In this document: piece after piece, positions 30,696 to 38,919 of the stretch
How positions within the stretch are numbered: the first letter of the stretch is position 1
How the letters are laid out: each line of letters begins with the position of its first letter
NCBI GenBank assembly: GCA_964458655.1
Contig: CAYWJT010000015.1
Coordinates: 1-49,882 of the forward strand
Length of the DNA stretch: 49,882 bases
Direction of reading: 5' to 3'
From: CAYWJT01 sp964458655
GTDB lineage: Bacteria > Acidobacteriota > Aminicenantia > Aminicenantales > Saccharicenantaceae
Notes under the pieces: model-generated
Told to the model about the DNA's origin: nothing
The model's input: only the letters and a program-made list of their open reading frames with translations
Database searches by the model: none
Made by a program: the position numbers and the translations under genes

Positions 30696-33600
30696 ATGTA
30701 TAACCGGAGAAAAGCCATAATTGCCCTGATGTTCCTTATCGTCCTCGCCCCGGCCGCAGTCGGACAGGTCCGCGGCCTCGGCGAGGTCTTCGCGGCCGGC
30801 AAGACGCTGCTCGACCTCGACGGCGACGGGCTGCCGGAAAAGCCGGCCGTGACCATCATCATCCCTGACCGGCCGACGGCCGACGAGCTGGCCTTGGCCG
30901 CCGACATCGCGGCCAGGTTCAACTTCGAAAGCCTGGCCGTCTCCTTCGACCTCGTGCGCCGGGAATCCGAGGCCGGCGACATCACCGCCCTCCCCTTCCC
31001 CATCCTCATCGGCGACAACCTCAAATGGACGCGGGAGGCCCTTAAGCAAAGGACGGTGCCGGGCGGGCCGCTGGCCGCCAACCAGGGATTGGTCTTCATG
31101 TTCAGCCTCAAAGGCCGGCGGGGCGTCGCCTGCATCGGCGGCTCGGACGAGGCGCTTCTCCGGACGGGCCGGGCCTTCTTCCTGCGCTGGCCCTATCTCT
31201 GGGAGGTCTGGGGCCGCGACACCGGGGACACGTTCCTTTCGGTCGAGAACGACCTGGCCCGGCTTTTCACCGAAGACGGCCTCAGGCTCGAAGACCCGGC
31301 CGTAAGCCAGGCGCTGTACGAGTTCCAGGTCGCGCCTCCTTTCGCCGCCGGCCTGCAGGCCTTCAAGGCCGGGCAGGGCGAAATAAGGTCCATGCTGGTC
31401 GAGGTCAGTTTCAAAGAGGCCGGTGAGGCCGAAAAGGCCCGGAAGTCTCTGACCCGCCTCCGGGAGCTCCATCGGCGGGGCGAGCGAACGGACCTGCTCA
31501 ACTACGCTTCCTGCGGCCGGCTCGACCTTGAGCTCCGTGACGGCGCGACGCGGTCGGTCCTGGAGCTTCCCCGGGTCGGCGCGCCGCGACGGCTTCTTAC
31601 GGCCGCCTATAAAGAGAGCCCGGCCAGGGAGCCTGACGGCAAGGACTTCGACCTGACCTCGGTCGATTCCCTCAAGGGCTTCTATTCCGACGCCGACAAG
31701 GACGGCCTCGCCGACCGGGTCGATTCCGTGATAATCGTGCCCGCGGCCGGGGCCCCGCGGGCCGCGGTCGACTTGGCCTCGAGACTGACGCTTTCGACGG
31801 CCGGAGCGGCCTTCCCTCTTGTTTTCCTCGACAGCGAGATAGAACGGCGCAAGCCGCTCGCTTCGCCCATTCTCGTCGGCGACAACGCCCTCACCCGAGA
31901 CCTCATCAAGACCGGCAAGTTGAAGATTCCGGCCCTCGAGGCCGGGTGGGGCTTTGTCGGCGTAGTGCCCAAAGCTTTCGGCAAATCCAACGCGCTGGTC
32001 ATAACAGGAGCCGACGGGGCCGGGCTGGAGTCGGGCCTGGGCTACGTGGCGCGGACCTTTCCCTATTTCCGGGAATACGGCGAAGGCGGTCCTTCGCTGA
32101 AACAGGCGGCCGCCCAATTCGAAACTTTCCTTCGGGGCGAGAGGGGAGCGGCGGAAGCATATTTCATAAACGGCCTGGAGCGGGCCGCGGCCGGCCTGGC
32201 CGACGTCGAAGTGACGCGAGTCGAGGCCAGGGCCGTGCTGCCTTTGCCGAACCCGGCCTTCAAAAGGGAACTCGAAGACCGGCTCAAGCAAAGATTCCCG
32301 GCCGCGGCGGTCGAAACCGAGGTCCGGGACATGAGGTCCGGAAAGCTCGTCTTTGAAAAGGAAAGGGAATTCCCCTGGGAAGCCGACGAGACCCTGGCGC
32401 TATTGGAAGAGAAGCTGCCTCAGTTAGGGCCGCCGGCTTCCGTCGGCAAAATAAGGGTCAGTCTCGGGCTGAGCGAACCGCCCGAGGCCAGACGAAAGTT
32501 AAAGGCGGAAGTTGAGAGCCGCCTGGGGCGGGCCGGATACCGGGAAGCCGAGGTCGAGGTCGTGTCGGCCTACAAGCAGGGATTTTTCTGGCTGACGGAA
32601 AAGGTCCTGCCGCTGCTCAAAGGCCTGCCCGTCGGCAGCGTATCGATACGGTTCGCCGGGTCCGGCGCGGATCTCGGCCGCATGCGGCGTTCTTCCCCCG
32701 ACCCGTCACGCTGGCTGGCTGAACTCTATCCTGTCGATGAGATCCTGTCGCGCGAGCTGGGCCTGCCGGTGGAGCGGGTCGAGTTCGAGAGCAAGGAGCC
32801 GGGCGGCCAGACCTATGAAGTCCTCGCCCTGGACGGCAAGGGCCGCACACTCTTGGAGGCGTCTTTCACTCCCAGGACCAAAAAGGCGCCGCTCGCGGCC
32901 GCCCTGCCCGAATGGGGCGAGGTCGAGGCCGCGACCGGCTGGCTGCGCATCGAGGCCGGCGACCGGCCGCCGATAGAGGCGCTGATCGCCACCGACCTGG
33001 AGAAGGTCTGGCTCTTTTATCAGGCGGAGGCGCTGAACGAGGTCCTGACCCATATCATGAAAAAAACGGGCGACGAGCCGACCTTTTCCAAACAGCCCTA
33101 TTTCAAGCGCCTCAAAGTCGAGCTCTGGGCGAGCGAGCCGGACTACAAACTTGGTCTCGACGAGGAGATCATCAGCTCCCTGGAGTCCATCCACGACGAG
33201 ATCTATTTCGACACGCTGGACCTGCTCAGGGGGATAACCCGCTTCGACCCTGAGGACAGGGAACTGCCCGAGGACACTTCCAGGTTGTCCGCGCCGGGCA
33301 ACGTCCTGCCGGTGGTCCATCCCTTGCCCGAGGGCGGACGGCCCCGGGTACGGGTCACTCTGGAGGACTGGCCGGCCGCGACGCCCGAGCTTTGGCTCAA
33401 GTGGAAGACCGGGTCCGGACGCGAGTCGTCCCGGAAGCTCGTTTTCCCGACTCTCAAGCCGAAGTCGCTCTCTGCCCCGTCGCTTATTTACAACGGACCG
33501 GCCCGAAGGGTGGAAGAGCTGTCGCTCGAAGCGGACTGGGAGAAAGAGACGGATTACCTGGCCGCGGTCGAGATCCTGGATTCTTTCCGGCAGGCTTCTG

Positions 33601-34850
33601 CCCGCGGCGTCCTGCCGGGGCTGTTCACGGCGCCCGACCTCAAGCAGGTCAGGATACAACTGAGGCATCAGGCCCGCGAGGTCGAGTTCTCGCTCCCCGC
33701 GAACCCGCCGCCCCCGCCGGCGGTCCGCGCCGCCGGACGAGCGCCGGCAGGCGGCACTGAACCAATCGTCCCGACCAGGGAGATCATTTCGCCCGCCGCC
33801 TGTCTGGAGCTCACCGAGAAGCTGGCCGGCCTGCCGAACATAAGGCGTTACATCGCCGGCCGCTCTTACGAAGGCCGCGACATCCCCGTGCTCGAGCTCT
33901 ATCTGCCGGCCGGACCGTATGTCAGCATCCCGCGCCTGTCCGTGCTCAAGCCCACCCTCCAGCTCACCGCCCGCCAACACGCCAACGAGGTTTCCTCGAC
34001 CAATTACTCCCTCCTCCTGGCCGAGCTCCTGGCGCGCGACCCGGCCTACCGGGAAGCCCTGAAAAAGGTCAACGTCGCCATCCAGCCGATGGAGAACCCA
34101 GACGGCGCCCAACTGGCCTTCGAGCTTCACGCCTCGGAGCCGTTCCACTGCCTGCACGCCGGCCGCTACAGCCCGCTCGGGGTCGATATCGGGACCGGGA
34201 CGGGGGCGGCCAACCCGCTCATACCGGAAGCCGCGGTCAGGGCCGGCCTTTACGACAGGTGGCGACCCGATATCTTCCTCAACCTCCACGGTTACCCTTC
34301 GCACGAATGGGTCCAGCAGTTCTCCGGCTACACGCCGTACCTCTTCCGGGATTACTGGATCCCCAAAGGCTGGTTCACCTACACGCGGGCCCTTAGCCTG
34401 CCCGTTTACGACGCGCACCGGGCGGCCGCGGACGAGCTCGTCGGTTTCATGATCAGGGAATTCCAGGCCGATGAAAGGCTCAGGGAATCGAACCGCGCCT
34501 TCTACGCCCGCTACCTGCGCTGGGCGAGCCGCTGGTCCCCACAGGTCAGCCCGCTCGAGCTCCATGACGGGCTGAACGTCTTCCTCAAGCGCCGCGGCCC
34601 GGCGGAGAACCTGATGACGCCTAGGGCGCAGACGACCTTCCTCGAGCAGACGCCCGAACTCATGGATGAGACGGCTGTCGGCGACTGGCTGGATTTCCTC
34701 TGCCGTCAGGGCCTGGCCTTCCTCAGGGCGCATCTCAAGTACCTCACCCAGGCGAGGTTCGAGCGGGCCAGGGTGGAAGAAGAGGTCCGCGACCGGGTGG
34801 TCATCACCCTGATGCGTGCCCGGCCGGCGGCCTCCGGCAAAGACGGATAA
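30696..34850 (+). CDS. giant exported M14 zinc carboxypeptidase with duplicated N-terminal module
   Basis: A 1384-residue protein. A signal peptide ends near AAVGQ. Two related modules follow: residues about 38-170 (LDLDGDGLPEK, TIIIPDRPT, PILIGDN) and about 325-480 (SDADKDGLADR, VIIVPAAG, PILVGDN). Each begins with an Asp-rich DxDxDG loop that may bind calcium. A long middle region (about 490-1040) of alternating beta-rich and Lys/Glu-rich stretches is not recognised. The C-terminal M14 domain has zinc ligands His1095 and Glu1098 (RQHANEV) and probably His1198 (NLHGYPSHEW). ATG 30696 has an AAGGAGG site. A GTGCCT and TTAAAA pair at 30633-30661 is a weak promoter. M14 members cut C-terminal residues or cell-wall peptides. 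Confidence 0.85.
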   Translation: MYNRRKAIIALMFLIVLAPAAVGQVRGLGEVFAAGKTLLDLDGDGLPEKPAVTIIIPDRPTADELALAADIAARFNFESLAVSFDLVRRESEAGDITALPFPILIGDNLKWTREALKQRTVPGGPLAANQGLVFMFSLKGRRGVACIGGSDEALLRTGRAFFLRWPYLWEVWGRDTGDTFLSVENDLARLFTEDGLRLEDPAVSQALYEFQVAPPFAAGLQAFKAGQGEIRSMLVEVSFKEAGEAEKARKSLTRLRELHRRGERTDLLNYASCGRLDLELRDGATRSVLELPRVGAPRRLLTAAYKESPAREPDGKDFDLTSVDSLKGFYSDADKDGLADRVDSVIIVPAAGAPRAAVDLASRLTLSTAGAAFPLVFLDSEIERRKPLASPILVGDNALTRDLIKTGKLKIPALEAGWGFVGVVPKAFGKSNALVITGADGAGLESGLGYVARTFPYFREYGEGGPSLKQAAAQFETFLRGERGAAEAYFINGLERAAAGLADVEVTRVEARAVLPLPNPAFKRELEDRLKQRFPAAAVETEVRDMRSGKLVFEKEREFPWEADETLALLEEKLPQLGPPASVGKIRVSLGLSEPPEARRKLKAEVESRLGRAGYREAEVEVVSAYKQGFFWLTEKVLPLLKGLPVGSVSIRFAGSGADLGRMRRSSPDPSRWLAELYPVDEILSRELGLPVERVEFESKEPGGQTYEVLALDGKGRTLLEASFTPRTKKAPLAAALPEWGEVEAATGWLRIEAGDRPPIEALIATDLEKVWLFYQAEALNEVLTHIMKKTGDEPTFSKQPYFKRLKVELWASEPDYKLGLDEEIISSLESIHDEIYFDTLDLLRGITRFDPEDRELPEDTSRLSAPGNVLPVVHPLPEGGRPRVRVTLEDWPAATPELWLKWKTGSGRESSRKLVFPTLKPKSLSAPSLIYNGPARRVEELSLEADWEKETDYLAAVEILDSFRQASARGVLPGLFTAPDLKQVRIQLRHQAREVEFSLPANPPPPPAVRAAGRAPAGGTEPIVPTREIISPAACLELTEKLAGLPNIRRYIAGRSYEGRDIPVLELYLPAGPYVSIPRLSVLKPTLQLTARQHANEVSSTNYSLLLAELLARDPAYREALKKVNVAIQPMENPDGAQLAFELHASEPFHCLHAGRYSPLGVDIGTGTGAANPLIPEAAVRAGLYDRWRPDIFLNLHGYPSHEWVQQFSGYTPYLFRDYWIPKGWFTYTRALSLPVYDAHRAAADELVGFMIREFQADERLRESNRAFYARYLRWASRWSPQVSPLELHDGLNVFLKRRGPAENLMTPRAQTTFLEQTPELMDETAVGDWLDFLCRQGLAFLRAHLKYLTQARFERARVEEEVRDRVVITLMRARPAASGKDG

Positions 34851-34876
34851 ACACGACTGAAGCAATCGGGCGGCCG

Positions 34877-37360
34877 CTATCGGGCGCCGTTCCGGGCGGA
34901 CTTTCTGGCCGTCTTGTCCTGGTACATCAACCTGTCCGCGGTTTCGATCATCTCTTCCAAGGTGGCCGGGCTCTCCGGGTTGCAGATGACGATGCCGACG
35001 CTCAGCGACAGTCGGAACTTGCGATCCCCGGTTTCGTTCCAGGCCGAGACTTTTTTTTGGAAGCGCCGGGACAGCGCCTCGGGCCGGCTGTCGGGCACTT
35101 CCAGCGCCAGCACGGCGAACTCGTCGCCGCCGATGCGGGCGATTATGTCGGATTCCCTGAAGCTCTCCCGGAGGAGTTTGGCCGCGTCGCACAGGGCCTG
35201 GTCGCCCTGCAGATGGCCGAAACCGTCGTTCACCGCTTTCAAATCGTCCAAGTCGGCGTAAAAGAGCAGCATTTCTTTCTTGTTCCGGCGGGCTATCTTT
35301 ATCTGCTGCTCCGCCAGGGTCAGAAAGCCGCGGCGGTTGTACAGGCCGGTCAGTTCATCGACGAGCGAAAGCTCCCGCAGCCGCGCTTCAGTCCGTGACC
35401 TGTAGACGGCCAGGGCGTAAAGCTCGGCCAGCCTGTCCAGGGCATCGACATCGTCTTCGGCGTAGATCTTTGACGGATTGGCCACCATGATCAGGCCGAC
35501 CAGGCTGTCCTCCATGACGACGGGAGCGACGATCAGCTGACTGACGCGGAAATGCCAGTCGGGCAGCGCTTTGAAGACCTTCTGTGTCTCCGGGGGCTGC
35601 AGGAGGAGCGGCTTCCTTGTCTTGCTGAGGTTCTGGAAAAAATCCGAGTGTTCGTGAAAATCTGACCGGCGCTCGGGGTGGCCGGCCAGGAGATCCTCGA
35701 CGTCGGGGGTGCAGGCCGCGGGCACGAGCTTGCCGGTCTTGGCCGCGATGTAGCCGACCAGCCCCGTTTCGCTGGATGATATCCTGCAGCAGTGCTGCAG
35801 CACGACCCGCGACATCTCGTCTATCGATATCGGGTTGAGCAGGCGCCTGGAAACGTCGGCCTGGTAGTACTGGACCTGCACGTTGCGGGAGTACTGAGCC
35901 TCCACCTGCTTCTTCCTGGTGAAGTCCTCGATGATGCCCTCGTAGTAGAGGACCCGGCCCGAGGCGTCCTTGACGGCCTTGGCGTTGTCCCTGACCCAGA
36001 TGAGACTGCCGTCCCGGCATTTGAGCTGGGTCATAAAATCAGTTATGACCCCGTCGGCCTCCAGCAGTGACACCGAGGTTTCACGGTCCGCAGGGTTGAA
36101 ATACAGGTCCGTGGTCCTGACCTTCTTAAGGGACTCGACGTCCGGGTAACCCAACATCCGGGCGAGGGAAAGATTGACGTCTATGATCTCGCCCGCCGGC
36201 GTCGTTCTGTACAGGCCGATCGGCACGTCCCGGAACAGCATGCTGAGCCGCCTTTCGCTCGCGTCCCGCGCCTCCTCGGCCAGCCTGGCCTTCTCCTTCT
36301 CCTCCCGCAGGCCGTTGAAGATGCTTTCCACCCAGAGGGCGTGGGAGGCGGTCTTGGCCAGCACCAGGGCGTCCTGAACGATTTCGTCCCTCTCTTCGGG
36401 ACTGACTCCGGAGATCTCGATGACGCCTTTAAGCTCCCGGCTCGTGCCCAGCCTGAGCAACAGACTGCCGGCCTCCTTGTTCCAGACATACTCCGTGTCC
36501 TGGGAGACGGCCTGGTTGAGATAGTCCCGGCCTTGCCTCTTCAACCCCTGGAGGACCTGTTCGGGATAGAAAGCCACCTGGCGCGGCGAGAAGACATCCT
36601 TGAACGTCTCGACGGTTTTCATGATGACCTCTTCCTCGCCCTGGCAGAGAGTCAAAGAATCCAGGAAGAGGCCCACCCGGGCAAGGGTAACGCGGTTGCC
36701 TCCGGCGGCCTCTTCGTCCTGTGGCTGACGGCCGGAAGGACGCTCCGGCTTCATCTCCCGTAGCGCCCGGTAAAGATTCAGGCTGAAAAGGGACAACCCG
36801 ACAGGGAAGACCTGGTAGGGCAGTTGGACGAACTTGGCCAAGGCCCGGACCTTTTCCACGGCCTCGGGCCAGACCCCTGTGTCCAGGAGTACTATCCTGC
36901 CGCCGAGTTCGCGGAAAAAGGCCCTGGCCTTCTTCCGGTCCCCAGCAAAGCGGCGTTCGATGAAGGATTCCCACTCGTTGACCCAGCCGGGCAGGACCGG
37001 CAGCTCCCGATTGTACTGAAGCCGGTCCAGGACCAGCTCGTCGGCCAGCCACTCCAGGCACTGGCCCTTCCTGACGATTCCGACGCCGCCGTCATCCTGG
37101 TATGCTTTTTCTTCCCGGAAAAGACAGTGGCCGCCGATGACAAGGGGCCTTAAACCTTCCAGGCCCAGCCTGCCGATCAGTTCGCCGAGGCCGGGCCACT
37201 CGGCCTCCCCGAGGTCGCAATCGACGTGGATGATCCTGGTCTCAAGGCCCTGGAAATCCGGCCGGGCCAGGGCTGCGGCCACCTCCTTTTCAAAATGGCC
37301 GCAGGCTATCAGGCACGCCGCCGGGCCGCCTTCCCGTTTCAATTCCCCCGTCCTGTCCAT
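34877..37360 (-). CDS. diguanylate cyclase with DUF1638-like, PAS, GAF-like and GGDEF domains
   Basis: An 827-residue signalling enzyme. The C-terminal GGDEF domain (about 660-820) has the intact signature GGDEF at 744-748 and an inhibitory site RESD at 735-738, five residues before it, so it should make c-di-GMP from two GTP and be product-inhibited. Upstream lie a PAS domain (about 370-485: IGLYRTTPAGEIIDVN), a GAF-like region (about 500-645), and another GAF-like or helical stretch (about 225-345). The first 210 residues (ACGHFEKEV, DCDLGEAEWPG, VIGGHCLF) resemble DUF1638, an unusual input domain. No membrane segment is seen, so it is cytoplasmic. ATG 37360 has a GGAGAGGG site. No c-di-GMP phosphodiesterase is nearby. 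Confidence 0.85.
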   Translation of the reverse strand: MDRTGELKREGGPAACLIACGHFEKEVAAALARPDFQGLETRIIHVDCDLGEAEWPGLGELIGRLGLEGLRPLVIGGHCLFREEKAYQDDGGVGIVRKGQCLEWLADELVLDRLQYNRELPVLPGWVNEWESFIERRFAGDRKKARAFFRELGGRIVLLDTGVWPEAVEKVRALAKFVQLPYQVFPVGLSLFSLNLYRALREMKPERPSGRQPQDEEAAGGNRVTLARVGLFLDSLTLCQGEEEVIMKTVETFKDVFSPRQVAFYPEQVLQGLKRQGRDYLNQAVSQDTEYVWNKEAGSLLLRLGTSRELKGVIEISGVSPEERDEIVQDALVLAKTASHALWVESIFNGLREEKEKARLAEEARDASERRLSMLFRDVPIGLYRTTPAGEIIDVNLSLARMLGYPDVESLKKVRTTDLYFNPADRETSVSLLEADGVITDFMTQLKCRDGSLIWVRDNAKAVKDASGRVLYYEGIIEDFTRKKQVEAQYSRNVQVQYYQADVSRRLLNPISIDEMSRVVLQHCCRISSSETGLVGYIAAKTGKLVPAACTPDVEDLLAGHPERRSDFHEHSDFFQNLSKTRKPLLLQPPETQKVFKALPDWHFRVSQLIVAPVVMEDSLVGLIMVANPSKIYAEDDVDALDRLAELYALAVYRSRTEARLRELSLVDELTGLYNRRGFLTLAEQQIKIARRNKKEMLLFYADLDDLKAVNDGFGHLQGDQALCDAAKLLRESFRESDIIARIGGDEFAVLALEVPDSRPEALSRRFQKKVSAWNETGDRKFRLSLSVGIVICNPESPATLEEMIETADRLMYQDKTARKSARNGAR

Positions 37361-37477
37361 GGTGCCCTCTCCGATTTAGACTGGAACCTAAGGTCCGGCT
37401 GAGGCCGGCCGAGCCCTGAAACCTCCCCTGACTCTGCGCCCCGGAATCGACGCATTTCCCTTAGCGCCCAGGCCGGG

Positions 37478-37486
37478 ATTATATCA
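37478..37486 (-). promoter_or_regulatory. candidate extended -10 promoter of the diguanylate cyclase gene
   Basis: On the minus strand TG-A-TATAAT (37478-37486) is a complete extended -10 element. A TTGCCG lies 19 bases upstream. The leader would be about 110 bases long, with no riboswitch recognised. Confidence 0.5.
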
Positions 37487-37548
37487 CAGGCCGGCAGGCT
37501 TTCGGCAAGACCGTCAAGCCCGCCGCCCGTGCGCAACCTGAATTGAGG

Positions 37549-37577
37549 TTGGCCCGGGCTGAACTTTGGTATAGAAT
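37549..37577 (+). promoter_or_regulatory. candidate promoter of the LolA-like gene
   Basis: TTGGCC (37549-37554) and TAGAAT (37572-37577) are 17 bases apart. A second TATAAT lies at 37583-37588. Confidence 0.5.
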
Positions 37578-37617
37578 GCCCGTATAATAAGAAAGACGCT
37601 TGGAACAGGAGGCAACC

Positions 37618-38349
37618 ATGAAAAAGTTCGCTACGGTGACGCTCTCGGCCCTACTGGCCCTGACGTTGCTTTGCCAACTAGCTTACGCGCAGTCGGCGCA
37701 GGACGTCTTGGAAAAGATGATCGGCGCCATGGGCGGCCGCAAGGCCCTGGAAAAGATCAAGGACACCACGGCCACGGGTACCGTCGAGCTGGCCCAGTTC
37801 GGCATGAACGGCAGCCTGACCCAGTACTTCAAGGAACCCAACAAGCTGCGCATGGAGATCGAGGTCATGGGCACCGTCATAACCCAGGTCTTCGACGGAC
37901 AGAAGGCCTGGTTCACCAACCCCCAGACGGGCGGCGTGGAGGAAATGCCGGAGTCCCTGACCAGGGACTTCGCCCGCCAGGCCATGGGCAACGACAGCCT
38001 GCTCAACCCGAAAAAATGCAACATAACCTACACCCTGAAGCCGCGGGAAACCGTCGAGGGGAAAGAGTACGTGGTCCTGGAGCAGAGGCTCGCTGACGGC
38101 CACATCATCACCTTCTACCTGGACCCCGAGACCTGGCTCATCTACAAGCAGCGCACCAAGGCCGTCAACCAGGCCGGGGCCGAAGTCGAGGCCGAAACGT
38201 ATCTTTCGGATTACAGGAAGGTGGGCGACACCATGGCGGCCCATTCCATACGGGTCCTGCAGGACGGGGCCGAGTATGTCTTGATAACCATCTCTAACAT
38301 CACCTACAACACCGGCCTCGAGGATTCGTTCTTCACGCTGGTCAAGTAG
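37618..38349 (+). CDS. LolA-like periplasmic lipoprotein-carrier-fold protein
   Basis: A 243-residue exported protein with a signal peptide (cleaved near LAYAQS). The mature part has the order of LolA/outer-membrane lipoprotein-sorting-like proteins: an N-terminal helix (DVLEKMIGAMGGRKALEKI), then a half-barrel of beta strands (TGTVELAQFGMNGSL, LRMEIEVMGTVITQVFDG, KAWFTNPQTG, GHIITFYLDPETWLIYKQ). Such proteins carry lipids or lipoproteins across the periplasm. Its low identity to true LolA leaves the cargo open. ATG 37618 has an AGGAGG site. It converges on fabZ, near the lolCD-bamA run, and could be the shuttle partner of LolC/LolD. Confidence 0.75.
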   Translation: MKKFATVTLSALLALTLLCQLAYAQSAQDVLEKMIGAMGGRKALEKIKDTTATGTVELAQFGMNGSLTQYFKEPNKLRMEIEVMGTVITQVFDGQKAWFTNPQTGGVEEMPESLTRDFARQAMGNDSLLNPKKCNITYTLKPRETVEGKEYVVLEQRLADGHIITFYLDPETWLIYKQRTKAVNQAGAEVEAETYLSDYRKVGDTMAAHSIRVLQDGAEYVLITISNITYNTGLEDSFFTLVK

Positions 38350-38427
38350 CAGGCGGCCGAGACAAAAGCTCAGGCATGTCCCCCCGGCCGGGCCTTGCCT
38401 CCCGAACCGGGCCCGGCGGCCGGCGGC

Positions 38428-38880
38428 TCAACCTTTGGCCAGGACTTCCGACCTCTGCAGCAGGGTGGCGTAGATCTCGCCCTCCACGGCAACCTCGCCG
38501 TCGACCAGAGCCTTGCCGCTCATGTGGCAGACGGGGCCCTTCATGCGCACCCACTGGACCTCGATCCGGAGCTGGTCGCCCGGCGTGACCATCCTTTTGA
38601 AACGGCAATCCTCTATCTTGCTCAGGACCGCGAACTTGCTGCCAGCGTCCTCGATGGAATTGAAGAGCAGCACGCCTCCGGCCTGCGCGATGGCTTCCAC
38701 GATCAGGACGCCGGGCATGATCTTCTTTTCCGGGAAATGGCCCTGGAAAAAGGCCTCGTTGCAGGTGACGTTCTTGACCGCGGTGATGGACTTGGCCGGC
38801 TCGAGCTCGAGGACCCGGTCGACCAGCAGGAAGGGATAGCGATGCGGCAGGAACTCCATTATCTTTTCGACAGGGATCAT
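38428..38880 (-). CDS. fabZ: 3-hydroxyacyl-ACP dehydratase FabZ
   Basis: A 150-residue hot-dog-fold enzyme that dehydrates 3-hydroxyacyl-ACP in fatty acid elongation. Catalytic His48 (GHFPEKKIMPG) and Glu62 (IVEAIAQ) have the normal 14-residue spacing, and the N-terminal LPHRYPFLLVDR is classic FabZ. It is the last gene of the minus-strand run, 39 bases after bamA. In many bacteria fabZ sits with bamA, skp and lpxD; the last two are absent here. Confidence 0.96.
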   Translation of the reverse strand: MIPVEKIMEFLPHRYPFLLVDRVLELEPAKSITAVKNVTCNEAFFQGHFPEKKIMPGVLIVEAIAQAGGVLLFNSIEDAGSKFAVLSKIEDCRFKRMVTPGDQLRIEVQWVRMKGPVCHMSGKALVDGEVAVEGEIYATLLQRSEVLAKG

Positions 38881-38919
38881 CTTGCGGCCTCCTTCGAGCG
38901 GTAGTCGGGCTTGATGATA

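Noticed and set aside
32706..35192. Long minus-strand open frame (828 residues) opposite the M14 gene
   Set aside because: Biased composition, no domain or ribosome-binding site, and the plus strand has zinc-peptidase motifs.
37361..37477. c-di-GMP riboswitch in the diguanylate cyclase leader
   Set aside because: The leader is long enough, but no GEMM-type conserved core was recognised.
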